A DNA stretch of 64,000 nucleotides. It comes from Misgurnus anguillicaudatus (taxonomy: Eukaryota > Chordata > Actinopteri > Cypriniformes > Cobitidae). Under the pieces are notes generated by a model. That model saw nothing but the letters and a program-made list of their open reading frames with translations. It was not told the DNA's origin and did not search any database. The DNA is taken from contig NC_073355.2 in NCBI RefSeq assembly GCF_027580225.2, positions 23,587,501-23,651,500 of the forward strand, written 5' to 3'. Both the position numbers and the translations under genes were made by a program. Positions 24,301-40,707 of this stretch are shown piece after piece. Positions within the stretch are counted from its first letter, which is position 1. Each line of letters opens with the position of its first letter.

Positions 24301-27300
24301 CATTATCCCCTTCTGATATCACCAGGGGAGCCAAATTTCGATGACCAATTTTTTCACATGCTTGTGGAGAATGGTTTATCAAAACTAAATTACTGAGTTG
24401 TTCTTATTCACATTTTCTAGGTTGATAAAAGCACTGGGGACCCAATTATAGCACTTAAACATGGAAAAAGTCAAATTTTCATGGTAGGTCCCCTTTAAAT
24501 ATTGAAATCCGAGATGCTGTGAGCCTGGCGAATGCAGTGTTGGGTGTACCAGGGTTTAAATTGGGCCGGGGCCGTCCGGGGCTAAGCTCCGGCACATAGG
24601 CTGAAGGTCTCGCTCTGCTCGTGCCAGTGTACCCGCTGTGCTTGTGCGTGTGTACTCGCTGCGCTGGTGCGTGTGCACCGACGCAAAGGGAATAATGTGT
24701 TTCCATTCATTATGGGGCATACTCACCAACGCAAGTTCAACGATTTGCGCGAGTAGGTTACATACAAAGTCAATGCAAAGATGCAATCAGAGGCGTCCTC
24801 GCACGGGGCAATACAAATGACGCGAATTGGGCGGCGCAATTGCCGCGGAAACACGCGCTTTTCCTTTTAAACGCGTCTTCGCGCAAGTTATGCAACTCGA
24901 GCGAAAAAACTCATGAACTTCAAGAACGCGCTTTCACACAGGATCATTTGACATTGTAGAGACAAGAGAGAGAGAGAGAGAGCGTGAGAGAGGTAATAAT
25001 GGTGCCCACGTCGAGGAAACTTAATAGAAGACTAGAAACGTGTTAAGGACTAAAGTATGTATGTCACTCATCTAATTACAGTATGTTAACCGGATAACAC
25101 TGCTTATAACTCATTGTATAGTTTAATACATTTATGTATTTTGATTACACAAATCAAACCTTACGATTGTTTTAGCTGCTGACCAGCATAGGGAATCTCT
25201 ATTGCTAATTTATTAGACATGTTGATGATACAGTACTGTGTGTTGTACCTTTTCTTGTTAATTTAATCTTTTTGGGTAGCCTATCTTATGCATATAGAAT
25301 TATTCAAGGAGGTTGATTCCTTTTACTTCATTTAAAGTTTGATCAATTGTGCATAATGACATGTGCAACAAATGGATATAGGGTGTCAAACTCATAGATT
25401 TGCATAATTTAAAATTCAGACACTATATAAAATATTTGTGGTCAATCTCTGGCACAGATTTAAAGTTGAAACTTATCAAATCCTATCAGAGGTCCAGAAT
25501 GTCATTAAAACACACCAGTGGCTTTGCTGTCATCAGTATTAAACATGTTACCCCTTAAAGTACCCTCCCCGCAGAGCCCCCCCACATAACAAATCCCAAT
25601 TTAACCCCTGGGTGTAACTAGTTACTAAGTAATTAGTTACTGTAATTTAATTACTTTTCCCTTGAAAAAGTAAAGTAAGGGATTACTCTTACTTTTCTTG
25701 TAATCTAATTACAGTTACTTCTGATGTAACTAAATACTGTGTATGGACTCTAAAGCAATTATGTGAATACTATAATACAATAGTGGATTTAACATGGTTT
25801 AAGTTTACGATTCTCACTATTAACTGGTTGATTATTAGCATTAATATTATTGAGATGCTGGCTGTTTATTAACACGTAATAGCACATATTAATGCCCGAT
25901 TCTGCAAAACCTTATTATACGTCCTTAACCCTCCCCATTTTTACCAATACTTAAAATTAACAACTTCTTTAGTATTAATAAGCAGTAGTTGGAATATATT
26001 GAGGCAAAAGTAGTTAATAGTTAATATAGAGAATTGGACCCTAAAGTGGGACCAGAATAATTAATATATTTTATATATTATTTCTTCAAGCTATTTCAAG
26101 CCTATCCTTGTATGATGTACTAAATAGGATTTAGAAAGTAATTAGTAATAAGTAATTAAATACTTTTTGGAGAGAGTAATTTGTAAAGTAATCTAATTAC
26201 ATGATTGAAGATGTAATTAGTAACTAGTAATTTATTACTTTTTTTGAGTAACTTACCCAACACTGGGCGAATGTAGTGTACTGCGAGAATTTACAAAAAT
26301 GATTAAAATGAGTAAACGGTGCTCATAAAGGCTTGGACCCAGAAATGGTACTCCTTATGTCATGACTTAACAAGTGGATAAAAAAACAATACCTTGCATG
26401 GGATGCCTAACACCTGGCTGTTGCGCAGGAATGCCCTGCTGAGGTGTCAACACGCTTCCCATTGCTGCGACTGGTGGGGAAGACACATGAGCCTGTCCCG
26501 TGCTAGGGATCTTACACTGGTAGCGAGGCAGCTGGGCACGCAATTCCTCCTGTCAAACACATAATGCAAAGCAGACAGGATGGTTAGATAAACACAGGGG
26601 CACTTAACAGTTTGAAAAAGAAACACTGGTATATCAAACAGAGAAAAGCAGTCACTTAGCTGTTATTCCAGACAAAATTACTTTGAACAAGTTAACCATA
26701 GTAACAAACACTTACCAGTGACACATCTTCATCAGGGTGGATCAACTTACTGGTTGCACTAGTGGTGGTGAGGGCGGCCGGCTTACTTGTGATTGGGGTG
26801 CCTGGTTTGGCCACGGTGCTGCTAGTGTTAGCAGGAGAAGAGGAGGACTGAGTATAGGCTGGGAATGTGGGTTTGGGGACAACAGAAGGAGGGGCAGAGG
26901 AGCTCGTCGCTGCGCCTGTAACAGCCTGCTGAACCTGTAGAAGGACAACAGTGCAGATTAGCCACATTCAGTGAAACCCGATGGTACACATAACGGCTAC
27001 TGTTAAAGGAGCATTTCACCAATATAAACATTAATCTTTACTGAAAGTGTGTCATATTTGTAGTCGAAATGTAACATGCATTTAGAATTTGGTGCCTATT
27101 TGACCGAGAAAAAGGGTGTTTGTAGTTTCACCCCCTCAACAAAGATATTGGACTTCCTTCTTTCAATGATGCAAAATGATGATTTTTACATCATTGAAAG
27201 AAGGAAGTGCAACACTGAAATCTGTATTTTTCCTGTCTCAGCTGCAACTGAGGAAATGATGCACGACCATTCAAAAACATGACTGGGGTTCTAACTATAC

Positions 27301-30300
27301 AAAGCTTAATGCAAATGGGTGAAGTGTCCCTTTAAGTGCATCTTAACTACTCGTCGCAACAAAAGCAAAAACTGCATACAGTGGCCCTCAAAAATATTTT
27401 GCGATCCAAGACATACACAAGAAAATGTAGGAATTTCTTCACATTCATATTTTTTAAAATCAAGCAAAGCTGCATTAATATTAATGACACAGCAAAGACA
27501 CACATAGCAAAAGATTTCACAAAACAAAGTTTGCTAAGTATTAAGTTTACAAAATTAAATATTAAAATGTATTTGGACACTCTCTGACTGTCAAAAGTTA
27601 ATGTGATGCTTGTTAATGTGAACTAGTCTTCCTGCGGTTAACTAGCTTAACTAAAAACTATGAGAATCAACTTTGTACATCTACTAAGCTTAAATTAGTA
27701 AGATGCAAAATGGTGTAGCATCAAAGTGTCCAAATACAGTCTGGGGCCACTGTATATTTATTTGAACTAATGAACAGGAAAAAAAACACTGGATTTAAAG
27801 GAGAGAAAAAAAGCAATCTATCACTTCTCTGCCTCAAATCTTTTTTCCTACAGCACTACAGCAGCCGATCTAGAGCCAGGTCAATTATACTAATGGAGGC
27901 AGCTTGAGCTCTGTCTGCTGTTGCATGCCATTAATACTTCTATCAATCAGCGAGCTGCTGCGTACTTGGGACAGCGGTTTAGAGGATGCTGACAAAGTGT
28001 CCAGACTGGAGGAGGCTGAGCTTGTGCTTGGAGCTCGAGTCCCCATCTGCAGCATGAAGAAAGAGCACAGAGTAAAGAACCTCAGCTGTTTAATCTGCGA
28101 AGGACTGCTGCTCACCAAAGCTCTCATAAACTATATTAAGCCTAGGAGGAGCAGCAGTTCTGAAGCCCTGAGAAGAACAACGTCAGTAGCATGAAGTGAT
28201 ATTTTTAAGACGATTGTTTCTTTTTTCGAAGTTGTAACACGACAGCTGGCCAAAATAAGGGAGGGAAGGAGGGGCTACCTGTCCCGCACTGGGAAAGAGT
28301 GGTTTGGAGACACCCGGCTGTGGTGCGGGCACTGTGACGGCAGGCACTGCTGGCCTGGTGGCGGTGGGAGGGGCCTGAGCCATGTGGGGCATGCCAGGGT
28401 GAGGGCCCATTGGAGGTGGTATTCCTGACCAGAACAATGACAAATAATCAACAAACAATAACCGGTTATATCATAACAGTAAACTTGAAGTTTAGGTACC
28501 TGGTGGCATGCCTGGCATCATGGGTGGCATTCCATGTGCGGGTGGCATCATTCCACCCATTGGCATCATGCTGTTGATTACAATGTAGCAAAGGATAATT
28601 AACACTGGGCAAGCTAAAGAATAAAAAGATTTGACTTTGATGAATTACATAAAGGCCTGGTCCACACGGACACAGGTATTTTTATAACCGTGACTTTCTT
28701 TTTTTGCGCGGTTCGGCTGTTCGTCCACACGAAAACGCAGTATCAGGGCACATAAACCAAAGATTTTTGAAAACCCCTGCCAGGGTGAGGATTTTAAGAA
28801 ACGCGGTTGCAGTGTTGTCGTGTAGACAGTAAAACCAGGGTTTTTGCCTTGCGATGTTTTGTTAGGCTTCTGATTGGCCAAGGTGGCTTAACAATTTGGG
28901 TTATATCGCCACTTGCTGGTGTGGTATGCTCTTGAAAGCGGTTGATAGCGTGTTTTTGCCTTTTCAAATTTCTTTTAAACTGAGCATGTGTGGACAGGAT
29001 TTTTTGGGAGGAAAAAACCGTGCATACCCGTGTCCGTGTGGACTAGGCCAAAGATACAGACACTATAAACACTTACCCTGGATGCATTCCTGGCATAACA
29101 GGGGGCATGCCTGGCATCATCGGGGGAACACCAGGCATCATTGGGGGCATTCCTGTACAAGCAGCCAATAAGAGACATAATAAATATACAAGGCCTAACA
29201 TCAAATCCCTTTTCTTTACATGGGATATTCTGTATTGTTACTAGGGCTAATAAATGGCAGGTACATATATATAACATTTCTTAAATGTATACATGCATGT
29301 GCGTGTATTTAAAAATATATATACACACATAATAATTACATACAGTACAAATTATGCAAATACAAACTTTCATTTTGCATGCGATTAATCGTTTGACAGA
29401 CCTAATTGCTGTAATAAAACTGAACCCATCACGTGTGAATAAAAGGCAGAAACAATGCCGTAAGGGGCATGTCATTGTGAGGATGCACGTCATACAACAA
29501 CAAGTTATTGATCAGACACGTGGGTTCAAACACCAACACGGAGATCATTTAACAGCATATTAGGACTGCACATCAAGCACTAGTTATTGATCTTATCATA
29601 AACAAAAATGAACATGTGGGGTTTTTATTGAGAGAAATCGCAGATACGCATACGTGCATGATTGCAAACACAACATACTTCACGTGTCTATACTGTATCT
29701 TTATGGGATGTGTGTGAAGTAGAACGCATGCACAGATTCTAGAAAATTATTGGCAGTTTAAATGAAACAAATGCGTGACCTATACATACAAACTACAAAA
29801 ATTATTTGTGGACTCTTGCTTATGTGTAAAAACAGAACTATCCTTCTCGCTTAAATATGCAAAGGTTTGTAATTTCTTATAAACGAACTAAATGCATTAT
29901 GAAAAGTTAATGTTAATTTAAGTAATTTAATTCAATGTACTAACTGTTATACAGCACACCTGAGTAGCTTCCAGGTGGCATTCCCGGTGCTGGGACAGGG
30001 GCCATTCCCGGCTGTGTCATAGGCGTGTAAGCGGCCTGAGGCTGCGCTGATGCTGCTGGTTGTTGGAAGGAGGGTCCAGCCTCTTCATCATCATCGTCGT
30101 CGTCCGAGTCATCTTGGTTCTGTTTTTTCTTTTGATCTGTTACACAAAGCATGGAAATAAAGTTACGTTGTGTTCTGCTTGGACTCCAAAAAAACAAGAG
30201 AGAAGTAACACAGAGCACTTTAATGTGATACCTTGTGATTTTTGTTCAAGGACACGTCTCCTCTCATCCATGTCTTTTTCGGGAATACCCTCCATTCCAT

Positions 30301-31160
30301 AGATCTCCAATTCTATGTCAGTTCTTCCAGGTATCGCATTGGGGACACCATCAATAGTTTCTTTGTGAACCTTAAGCAAACAAAAAAGAACGCTGGATGT
30401 AAACTAAACTGAATTTGAGACAATGTACACATCATAAATGACAACATCGTACCTGCATACAGTGGATGGCCAGACCAGGACCAGTATATAACTTCTTGTG
30501 ACATATGTGGCATTTAAAGTGTTTGGCTTTCTGGTGCTGAATGAGAATCTTTTCATCGTCAAAGTCCCTGTTACAATACCTGCATTTGCAGTTAAAGTCA
30601 AATATACTCAGCGAGAAATAACAATAACGTAGAAAATCAACTTGACAACGATGTAACTTACCACAACAATGCAGAAGAAACAATTAACGTTAATTGATTA
30701 TCAAACTTAATTGTTTTTTACTACAACTTGCAAATATTACGATATTATCTACTAAAAATGTTTAATAATTGTGCAATAACATGGTAGTGAAAATACTAGC
30801 AAGTAAATGAAAAATAAATTCGTTTATCTGCATGATTAATCAACACCACAAGTTCAACCGAGCAACCATCGCTATTTATAACATAAATCAAATAACGCTA
30901 AGTGTGCTGTGCCACAAAACCTACAAATATATAAACCGTATCGGTATCCAAAAACGTGGTCTTGGTGAGCAGCTTAGCAGGTGTTTGAAACACGGCCTTT
31001 ATATCAGAGAAACACGCGAACAATGCATTAGCCAACCGTTAACAGGAAGTGAGCAAATTCCTTACAATAAACCAACTAACTGAAACATTAACAGCACAAG
31101 CGTTTATCAAAAAGGATACCAACACCATGGCTTCATCTGCTTCTTCTTTTTTCTGCCCAT
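21365..31160 (-). CDS. znf207: ZNF207 / BuGZ kinetochore and splicing zinc-finger protein
   Basis: Eleven coding exons: 31120-31160, 30453-30579, 30232-30370, 29960-30136, 29077-29152, 28500-28570, 28279-28424, 27891-28046, 26716-26934, 26393-26549 and 21365-21525. All phases agree, giving 489 residues. The protein starts [16 protein letters not shown]. It has two C2H2-type fingers (about 13-60: [26 protein letters not shown]), an acidic stretch ([13 protein letters not shown]), repeated MPPxMPGMPP, and a GLEBS motif near residue 375-395 ([16 protein letters not shown]). It ends [11 protein letters not shown]. BuGZ binds and stabilises BUB3, promotes chromosome alignment, and phase-separates on microtubules. 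The last intron (21526-26392, about 4.9 kb) is packed with transposons. Zebrafish has a and b copies; which one this is cannot be told here. Confidence 0.95.
21638..23899. mobile_element. Kolobok-like fold-back element (family A), large copy with nested hAT
   Basis: TTAA is at 21634-21637 and 23900-23903. The left end (AGGGACATTCCACTCCCAT) continues after an insertion as AAAGTTAAACATTTGATT. The right end carries the complement (AATCAAATGTTTAACTCTAG). The middle contains a second inverted repeat with arms near 22800-23060 and 23300-23500 (GCGCTCTATGGCAGGCAGG on one arm and its near-exact complement on the other). It lies in znf207 intron 10. Confidence 0.75.
21657..22373. mobile_element. hAT-like MITE nested in the family A element
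   Basis: ACTCCCAT is duplicated at 21649-21656 and 22374-22381. The ends are TAGGGATGCTCATATC and the complement of GTGAACATCCCTA. It is 717 bp with no transposase frame. Confidence 0.85.
24065..24494. mobile_element. Kolobok-like MITE (family B), intact copy
   Basis: Exact TTAA flanks lie at 24061-24064 and 24495-24498. The ends are AGGGGACATTTCACAAGAC and GGTAGGTCCCCT. This uninterrupted copy is the reference for the split copy at 13277-14260. Confidence 0.8.
24535..26265. mobile_element. hAT-like element (CAGTGTTGGGT ends) with nested insertion
   Basis: GGCGAATG is duplicated exactly at 24527-24534 and 26266-26273. The left end is CAGTGTTGGGTGTA; the right is the complement of TTACCCAACACTG. 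The interior has the TAACTAGTTACTAAGTAATT pattern seen in many fish genomes. A second element separates the left 14 bp from the rest. Confidence 0.85.
24549..25611. mobile_element. Element nested inside the 24535-26265 hAT
   Basis: The ends are CCAGGGTTTAAATTGGG and, complemented, CCAGGGGTTAAATTGGG. GTGTA is present on both sides (24544-24548 and 25612-25616). It contains an AG run at about 24965-24985. The superfamily is not recognised. Confidence 0.7.
27007..27331. mobile_element. Kolobok-like MITE (GGAGCATTTCACC family)
   Basis: TTAA at 27003-27006 and 27332-27335; ends AGGAGCATTTCACC and GGTGAAGTGTCCCT. It contains a perfect-looking internal inverted pair around CTTCTTTCAATGATG / CATCATTGAAAGAAG (27155-27210). 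It lies in the znf207 intron between coding exons 8 and 9. Confidence 0.75.
28654..29050. mobile_element. MITE (GGCCTGGTCCACACGGACAC family)
   Basis: The left end is GGCCTGGTCCACACGGACAC and the right is the complement of GTGTCCGTGTGGACTAGGCC. The interior carries further inverted pairs. It lies in the znf207 intron between coding exons 5 and 6. I could not define the target duplication. Confidence 0.65.
29242..29405. mobile_element. Truncated hAT-like MITE (GCGATTAATCG family)
   Basis: It opens near TAGGGCTAATAAATG and ends GCGATTAATCGTTTGACAG, with AT-rich filler of TATA and CATA repeats. It resembles the longer copy at 59251-59737. Borders are approximate. Confidence 0.45.
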
Positions 31161-33338
31161 GATTTAAATTTTTTACCAGCCGATTAGCAAACAGCACAAC
31201 GAGACACTACGCAAACATTAGCAGACATAAAATGGCGTATAAAGGAAATGACGGCTCCCTTTTCATGACATACCACAAGATGAAATACCGCCACCAACTG
31301 GACCGGATGTGCAAGTGCACAGACTGTACGCATATAGAAAATGCTTGGGAATTATTTGCTTCACGACAGCCAAAATGATAATGTGTTTACGTTTGTAACA
31401 TTAGTAAGAAGCTCGATTAAAGATGTGCAATTATTATTAGTGTAGCCCCATATATGTGCCATGTGTTAGAAAGGCAGTATTATGAATAGGCTTTGCTTTA
31501 TGGTAGCCGTCTGATGGCATTTGTGTGAGAAATTATTAATAAATTTAAGACGACATGTTTTACAGTATAGCATTTTATTGTATCATATAAGCTTACATCT
31601 GACCTTTGTAAACAGTATTTTGAGAGCATCAAGTTTCGTTTGAGAAAATAATTATAAGAGGAACTGACAGTAAAATATTACTTTTTAGGAAACAGGACAG
31701 AATTGTTAGTAATCATCACATTTTAATATGTAAATAAAACTTGTTGCCACTGGCTCAAAAGTAGCATGCACTTCTTTTAAAGTGATACAGTATGTCAAGG
31801 CACACTATTGCGATGCAATCAATAAAGAAACTATATATCTAAATGTGACAATTCAAGATGGCAATTATATCAGAGGGTTTATGTCCCCACACAACTACAT
31901 TCAAACTGTATTTTTAATCAAGACCATTTGTTGTATTCAAAATTAAAAATGCAGACTTTTAAAGATAAGTTTGTCTTTTAAGAATGTCATGGGCTTAGAT
32001 CTGGGTACTGCAATCACTTTCTTTTTCCGTTACCTCCTAATTTGGGATTTGTTTGGGAGTGTAAGGTTTCTCAAGATCTCCCAAAAGTTTCTAGCAGTTA
32101 AATCATCATTAAATGCAATTAGCTGCAACATTTATACTCTCTTAATTGAAAATAACAGTTAAAATAGTGCAAATATAGATCCTTGGAATATTTTAATTTT
32201 GTATTTTTAACATTCAGCAATGTCAACAGTGATACTGAATAAATACAGAAATATGATATACATACATTCTTGTAATAAAACATATCCTACATGTATTCAT
32301 GTTTAATGTCACATAAACATAAATTTCTTGTTAGCTTACTTTAAATATAACAGTGTTTGCATATTTCTCTCAAAGGAAATACCTGTACATTGACATGCAG
32401 ATCATCATTGATAACATGCATTATGGTTTAAGCACCTTTGTTTAGAGATTTATAAATTAATTTAATGCATTGTACTACATTCACCACATTTTATAAACAC
32501 AAAGTAAAGAAACTAAATAATCTGCAGTGTTCTTCTAATACTTGTGTTGTTCAAGACAATATTATCATTACTAACCGTATTCTGCCCCCTAACAATGAGA
32601 ATGATAAAAATTTGAAAAGGCTAAAATGGCAGCAAAGCAGCAGTGATGTCAATAACCAAGTCAGTTTAGACATAGGTTTAGACATTTAAGATATAAGTTC
32701 AATATTTCTGAAAAGTGCAAATCCCTTAATCACTAATTGTATATAATATGCTTATCTCTGACTGACCTGAAGAAAATTTTTAAAATAAGAAAAATCCCTC
32801 CTAAAATTGACTTTTGTCAGACAGAAATAATTTCTTAAGATATTCTGTGATCTATTGTACACATTAAACACCTTATATTTGGTGAATTTAATGAGATGAA
32901 CTTTGGTTATCATTTAAAAAAAGCTTATACTCCAAAATACTGTAATGATATTCCACCCATCACTTCCTATTTGACAAAAGTTATATATGAAATTAACTAA
33001 TATGTATTTCAGTTCATTACCTGGCAATCCCTGTACATAACCATAACCATAGGTTTTGTGTTCTTTCCAGATAAGAAACAGCAGATATGCCTAAACAATG
33101 TTCAATAAACCTGAAATCTCCAAGCTGCCAGTCAGAGAAACACAGAAATGACGATGGCTTAACACAATCTTATTAAAGATTGACCAAGGAAGAATGTGTA
33201 CAGTGTAGTTTTAGGTCACTCACTGTAAATCCTCTTACTGCATTCTCTAGGGTCGTCCTTGCGTCCCTCTGGATCTCTTTTACTTCTAAACCAGCTTATT
33301 AGTTTCACCATCCTTTTTTACACTGATTCTGTCATAGT
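31161..33338. other. Spacer between slc25a23 and znf207: znf207 promoter and probable slc25a23 3'UTR
   Basis: Positions 31161-31330 are the immediate upstream of znf207. An AATAAA on the - strand at 31574-31579 could end a slc25a23 3'UTR of about 1.75 kb. The sequence is AT-rich with no recognisable exon. The two genes are tandem on the same strand with only about 0.4 kb between this poly(A) signal and the znf207 start codon. Confidence 0.5.
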
Positions 33339-37590
<4,252 letters not shown>

Positions 37591-39008
37591 ATGAAGCACT
37601 TTCTGCGATTTGTTCTTGATAATTCTGACAGTCTCATGCAGCAGCAGGGTCAACCTTCCCAATCCCAAATGAGCGCTTCCTCAGCAAATATGACTATGAG
37701 AGTTTGTAAAGTAAGGTAAGTTCATAAAACCGCTGTCTCTAAATATAAAGCTAATCTAGTATTTAGTGTTTCTCTTAACGATCATTTAAGAAGTAACCGC
37801 GTGTCGCACGTAGATATAACCGACGCGCGTGTTCTACGGTAGTCTGTCGCGATTAAAGCAGAGTTAATCCAGTAAGTATTAAACCTCTGGCACTCTGACT
37901 ACAATAATAATCCCTGTATCTGTCCCACTGGTGAAACTGCAGCTCATTCATACGAACTGTATTCGTCTCGCATCACGCCACGCGCTGGCGCTGGTTTCTA
38001 TGCGCATCACATCGAGAGCGCGCCCGCACTACTGCATTGTAGCGCGACACAGACTACTGTACTGATCTACTGTACATCTCAGTGAGACGTTTTTTTTAAC
38101 AGATGACACATTCGCCTTCTCTGTGGCATCAACGTGACATCAACACTTTATTTAAAAACAGATAGGCCAATTAAATTTATAAGCATGTATGACAGAGACT
38201 TTGCATTTAATTGGTTTTTTTTTTAAATAAATAGCATCCTAAAAAGCAAACCACATTCTTATACGATGAACATAACCGTTGCTTTTTATTTAACACGATT
38301 TTGGACGCTTTTTATTGTGTCGACACCTGTAGTGTGATGCTTCGAGGTTTATGGAAACTAGAGTCAGCACTTGTGGGATATAGTGGAATAGATTAGAGTG
38401 ACTAATGTAAAGGATTTTGTGACGATATAGGTGCCTCACAAAACCGCTTGTATCATGCTTATGTTATGTATGTGTTGCTGTATTCTAATTAGCAGTATTG
38501 CATTAGCAGCACAAAGGTTGTGGGGTCGATTCCATGGAACATACTGATAAAATGCATACCTGGAATCCACTATAAGTTACTTTGTAGCCTATAAAAGCAT
38601 CTGTGATGCATAAATGTAGTGTTAATAGGTTACGCTTATTGTTTGTTATGCAGACTCCATGAGGGATCCAGTGCAGAGCCGGTTTGCAGTCTTGGATACT
38701 TTTTATGCAACCATCCATTCTCTGGACCTGCTTGTCCTGGAGCCATTCTCAGTATTATGGGTCACAGGAAGGGTACACCCTGAAGAGATGGCCAGTGATT
38801 ACACGTTATGTGGTACATAAATACATTTTAACAGTTATATGCGTTTATATATGGTAGTGGATCACTAATATAAATATATATTACTGTTTTATGTTAGCAG
38901 TGAGACATACAGCTCTGGTTACCTGAACAAATCTTGTTCAGGTAACACAACAGTCCACCACTCTTAAAAAAATGACCCCTCATGGTCAAAGCATCATATA
39001 ACTGAACT
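37591..39008. other. slc25a23 upstream region and unannotated spacer
   Basis: 37590-38060 is relatively CpG-rich (CGACGCGCG, TGTCGCG) and is the likely slc25a23 promoter. Beyond it I see no exon or named repeat. Confidence 0.45.
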
Positions 39009-39127
39009 TTAAAGGCGGAGTCCACGATGTTTGAAAGCCAATGTTGATATTTGAAATTACCTAAACAAACACGCCCCTACCCCAATAGAATCTGGACCTT
39101 CTGTTGATAGACCTGCCCTACACATAC

Positions 39128-39640
39128 GCAACCCGGCAAGGAATTTCGTTATATAGTCACGTATTTTTTTGATTCTTTTTTCGTGCTATTATCACGAAAT
39201 TTCGTGTTTTTTCGTAGTTGTATAACGAATTCCTGTTTTCGTGTGATTATCACGTATTGGTTACTCGACTGTTTTGTCCTATTTTCTTACCATTGTCGCG
39301 GCGGTTTAGGGGTAGTTTTACAGAAAATGACATCACTAACCCAAACCAACTCTAACCCTAACGCCAGGCGACATATAAAAAAATAAATCAGGAAAAATAG
39401 TATAGATCAATATATTAAGTGACATTCTAATGCAAGCACCAAATCTAACCCTAAACCGAAGCGACAATGGTTTAAAAATAGGAAAAAACAGTCGAGCAAC
39501 CAATACGTGATAATCACATGAAAACAGGAATTCGTTATACGACTACGAAAAAACACGAAATTTCGTGATAATAGCACGAAAAAAGAATAAAAAAAATACG
39601 TGACTATATCACGAAACTTTGTGAGACTGGGTAGCAGCTT
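39128..39640. mobile_element. Fold-back MITE inserted in the outer copy
   Basis: Inverted arms carry ATCACGAAATTTCGTG and CGTAGTTGTATAACGAATTCC near the left and their complements near the right. It is related to the elements at 13322-13878 and 50772-51086 by the ACAATGG...AATAGGAAAAA core. Exact ends were not fixed. Confidence 0.6.
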
Positions 39641-39758
39641 ACTGCACTGTAAGCCCGGATAAGTTGAATATACTTAAAAAAATGAAGCAAACTTGTTGCC
39701 CTAAAAACTTTAAGTAATGATTACTTAAACATATAAACTGTTTTAACAACAATTTTAA

Positions 39759-39974
39759 AGGCGGAGTCCATGATGTTTGAAAGCCAATGTTGATATTTGA
39801 AATCACCTAAACAAACACGCCCCTACCCCAATAGAATCTGGACCTTCTGTTGATAGACCCGCCCCACACATACGCAAACCGGCATTTGATTTGATTTGAT
39901 TGGCTATAAGTGTGTTTTGGTAGTCGGCCCGTCTCCTTCTCCAAACCGTTTTTCAAACATCGTGGACTCCGCCT
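39759..39974. mobile_element. Complete 216-bp Kolobok-like MITE (GGCGGAGTCCA family)
   Basis: Exact TTAA at 39755-39758 and 39975-39978, with perfectly complementary ends AGGCGGAGTCCA / TGGACTCCGCCT apart from one base. It includes GGCTATAAGTGTGTTTTGGT, the same phrase that begins the detached right half at 40632. Confidence 0.85.
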
Positions 39975-40707
39975 TTAAGTTGAATAGACTTCTTCCAATA
40001 TCCCTGCACTCTTAACCCAGATTAGTTGACATTACTAGAAATTTGTGAGGAAACCCCTTGCATATAACTTTAGTTTTTATCACTTTATATTACATTTGAT
40101 GTTATAAATGGTGTTATAACACAGAATTGATGACTGATTTTAAGTCAGTCATTGAATAAACATGATTCTCCACAGAAACACACACAATGTGTTTTTGACA
40201 TGCATTGTCAGTACTGTGGAGAGAAATACAATAAAGTGTTCTGAACAGGGTTCATGTATGGAAACACTGATCACCTGAATGGTGACTTTACAAAATTATA
40301 ATTTACAACAAAACAACATCAATAATATAAGAGCTTAAACATATATGACATTTTATTAACAAATATTTAAGTAGTGAAAGTCTTATCAGTTTTTATTCTG
40401 TGAAAAAGCAGAAAATAATCAAAGTATTCAGGCGCAAAGGATTATGGGTATTCCTCACAACATGAACTAATAATTTTAAGTTCATTCTACTTGAATGTTT
40501 TAGTTTAATGGATTTTGTAAGCTTAAAAGTTAAATCAACTAAACTTTTTTAAGCTTTGGCTTCAAAACAGAAAATATTAAGTGATGTTTATTTGATTGTT
40601 TAAGTAAAGACAATATCAGGGTTAAGAGTGTGCTATAAGTGTGTTTTGGTAGTCGGCCCGTCTCCTTTTCCAAAGCGTTTTTCAAACATCGTGGACTCCG
40701 CCTTTAA

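Larger units (their letters stand above)
39013..40703. mobile_element. Kolobok-like MITE (GGCGGAGTCCACGATG family), outer copy split by insertions
   Basis: The left half is 39013-39130 and the right half 40631-40703, flanked by TTAA at 39009-39012 and 40704-40707. The left starts AGGCGGAGTCCACGATGTTT, and the right ends with its complement. A complete copy of the same family lies inside the interruption at 39759-39974, which shows what the outer copy looked like. Confidence 0.75.
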
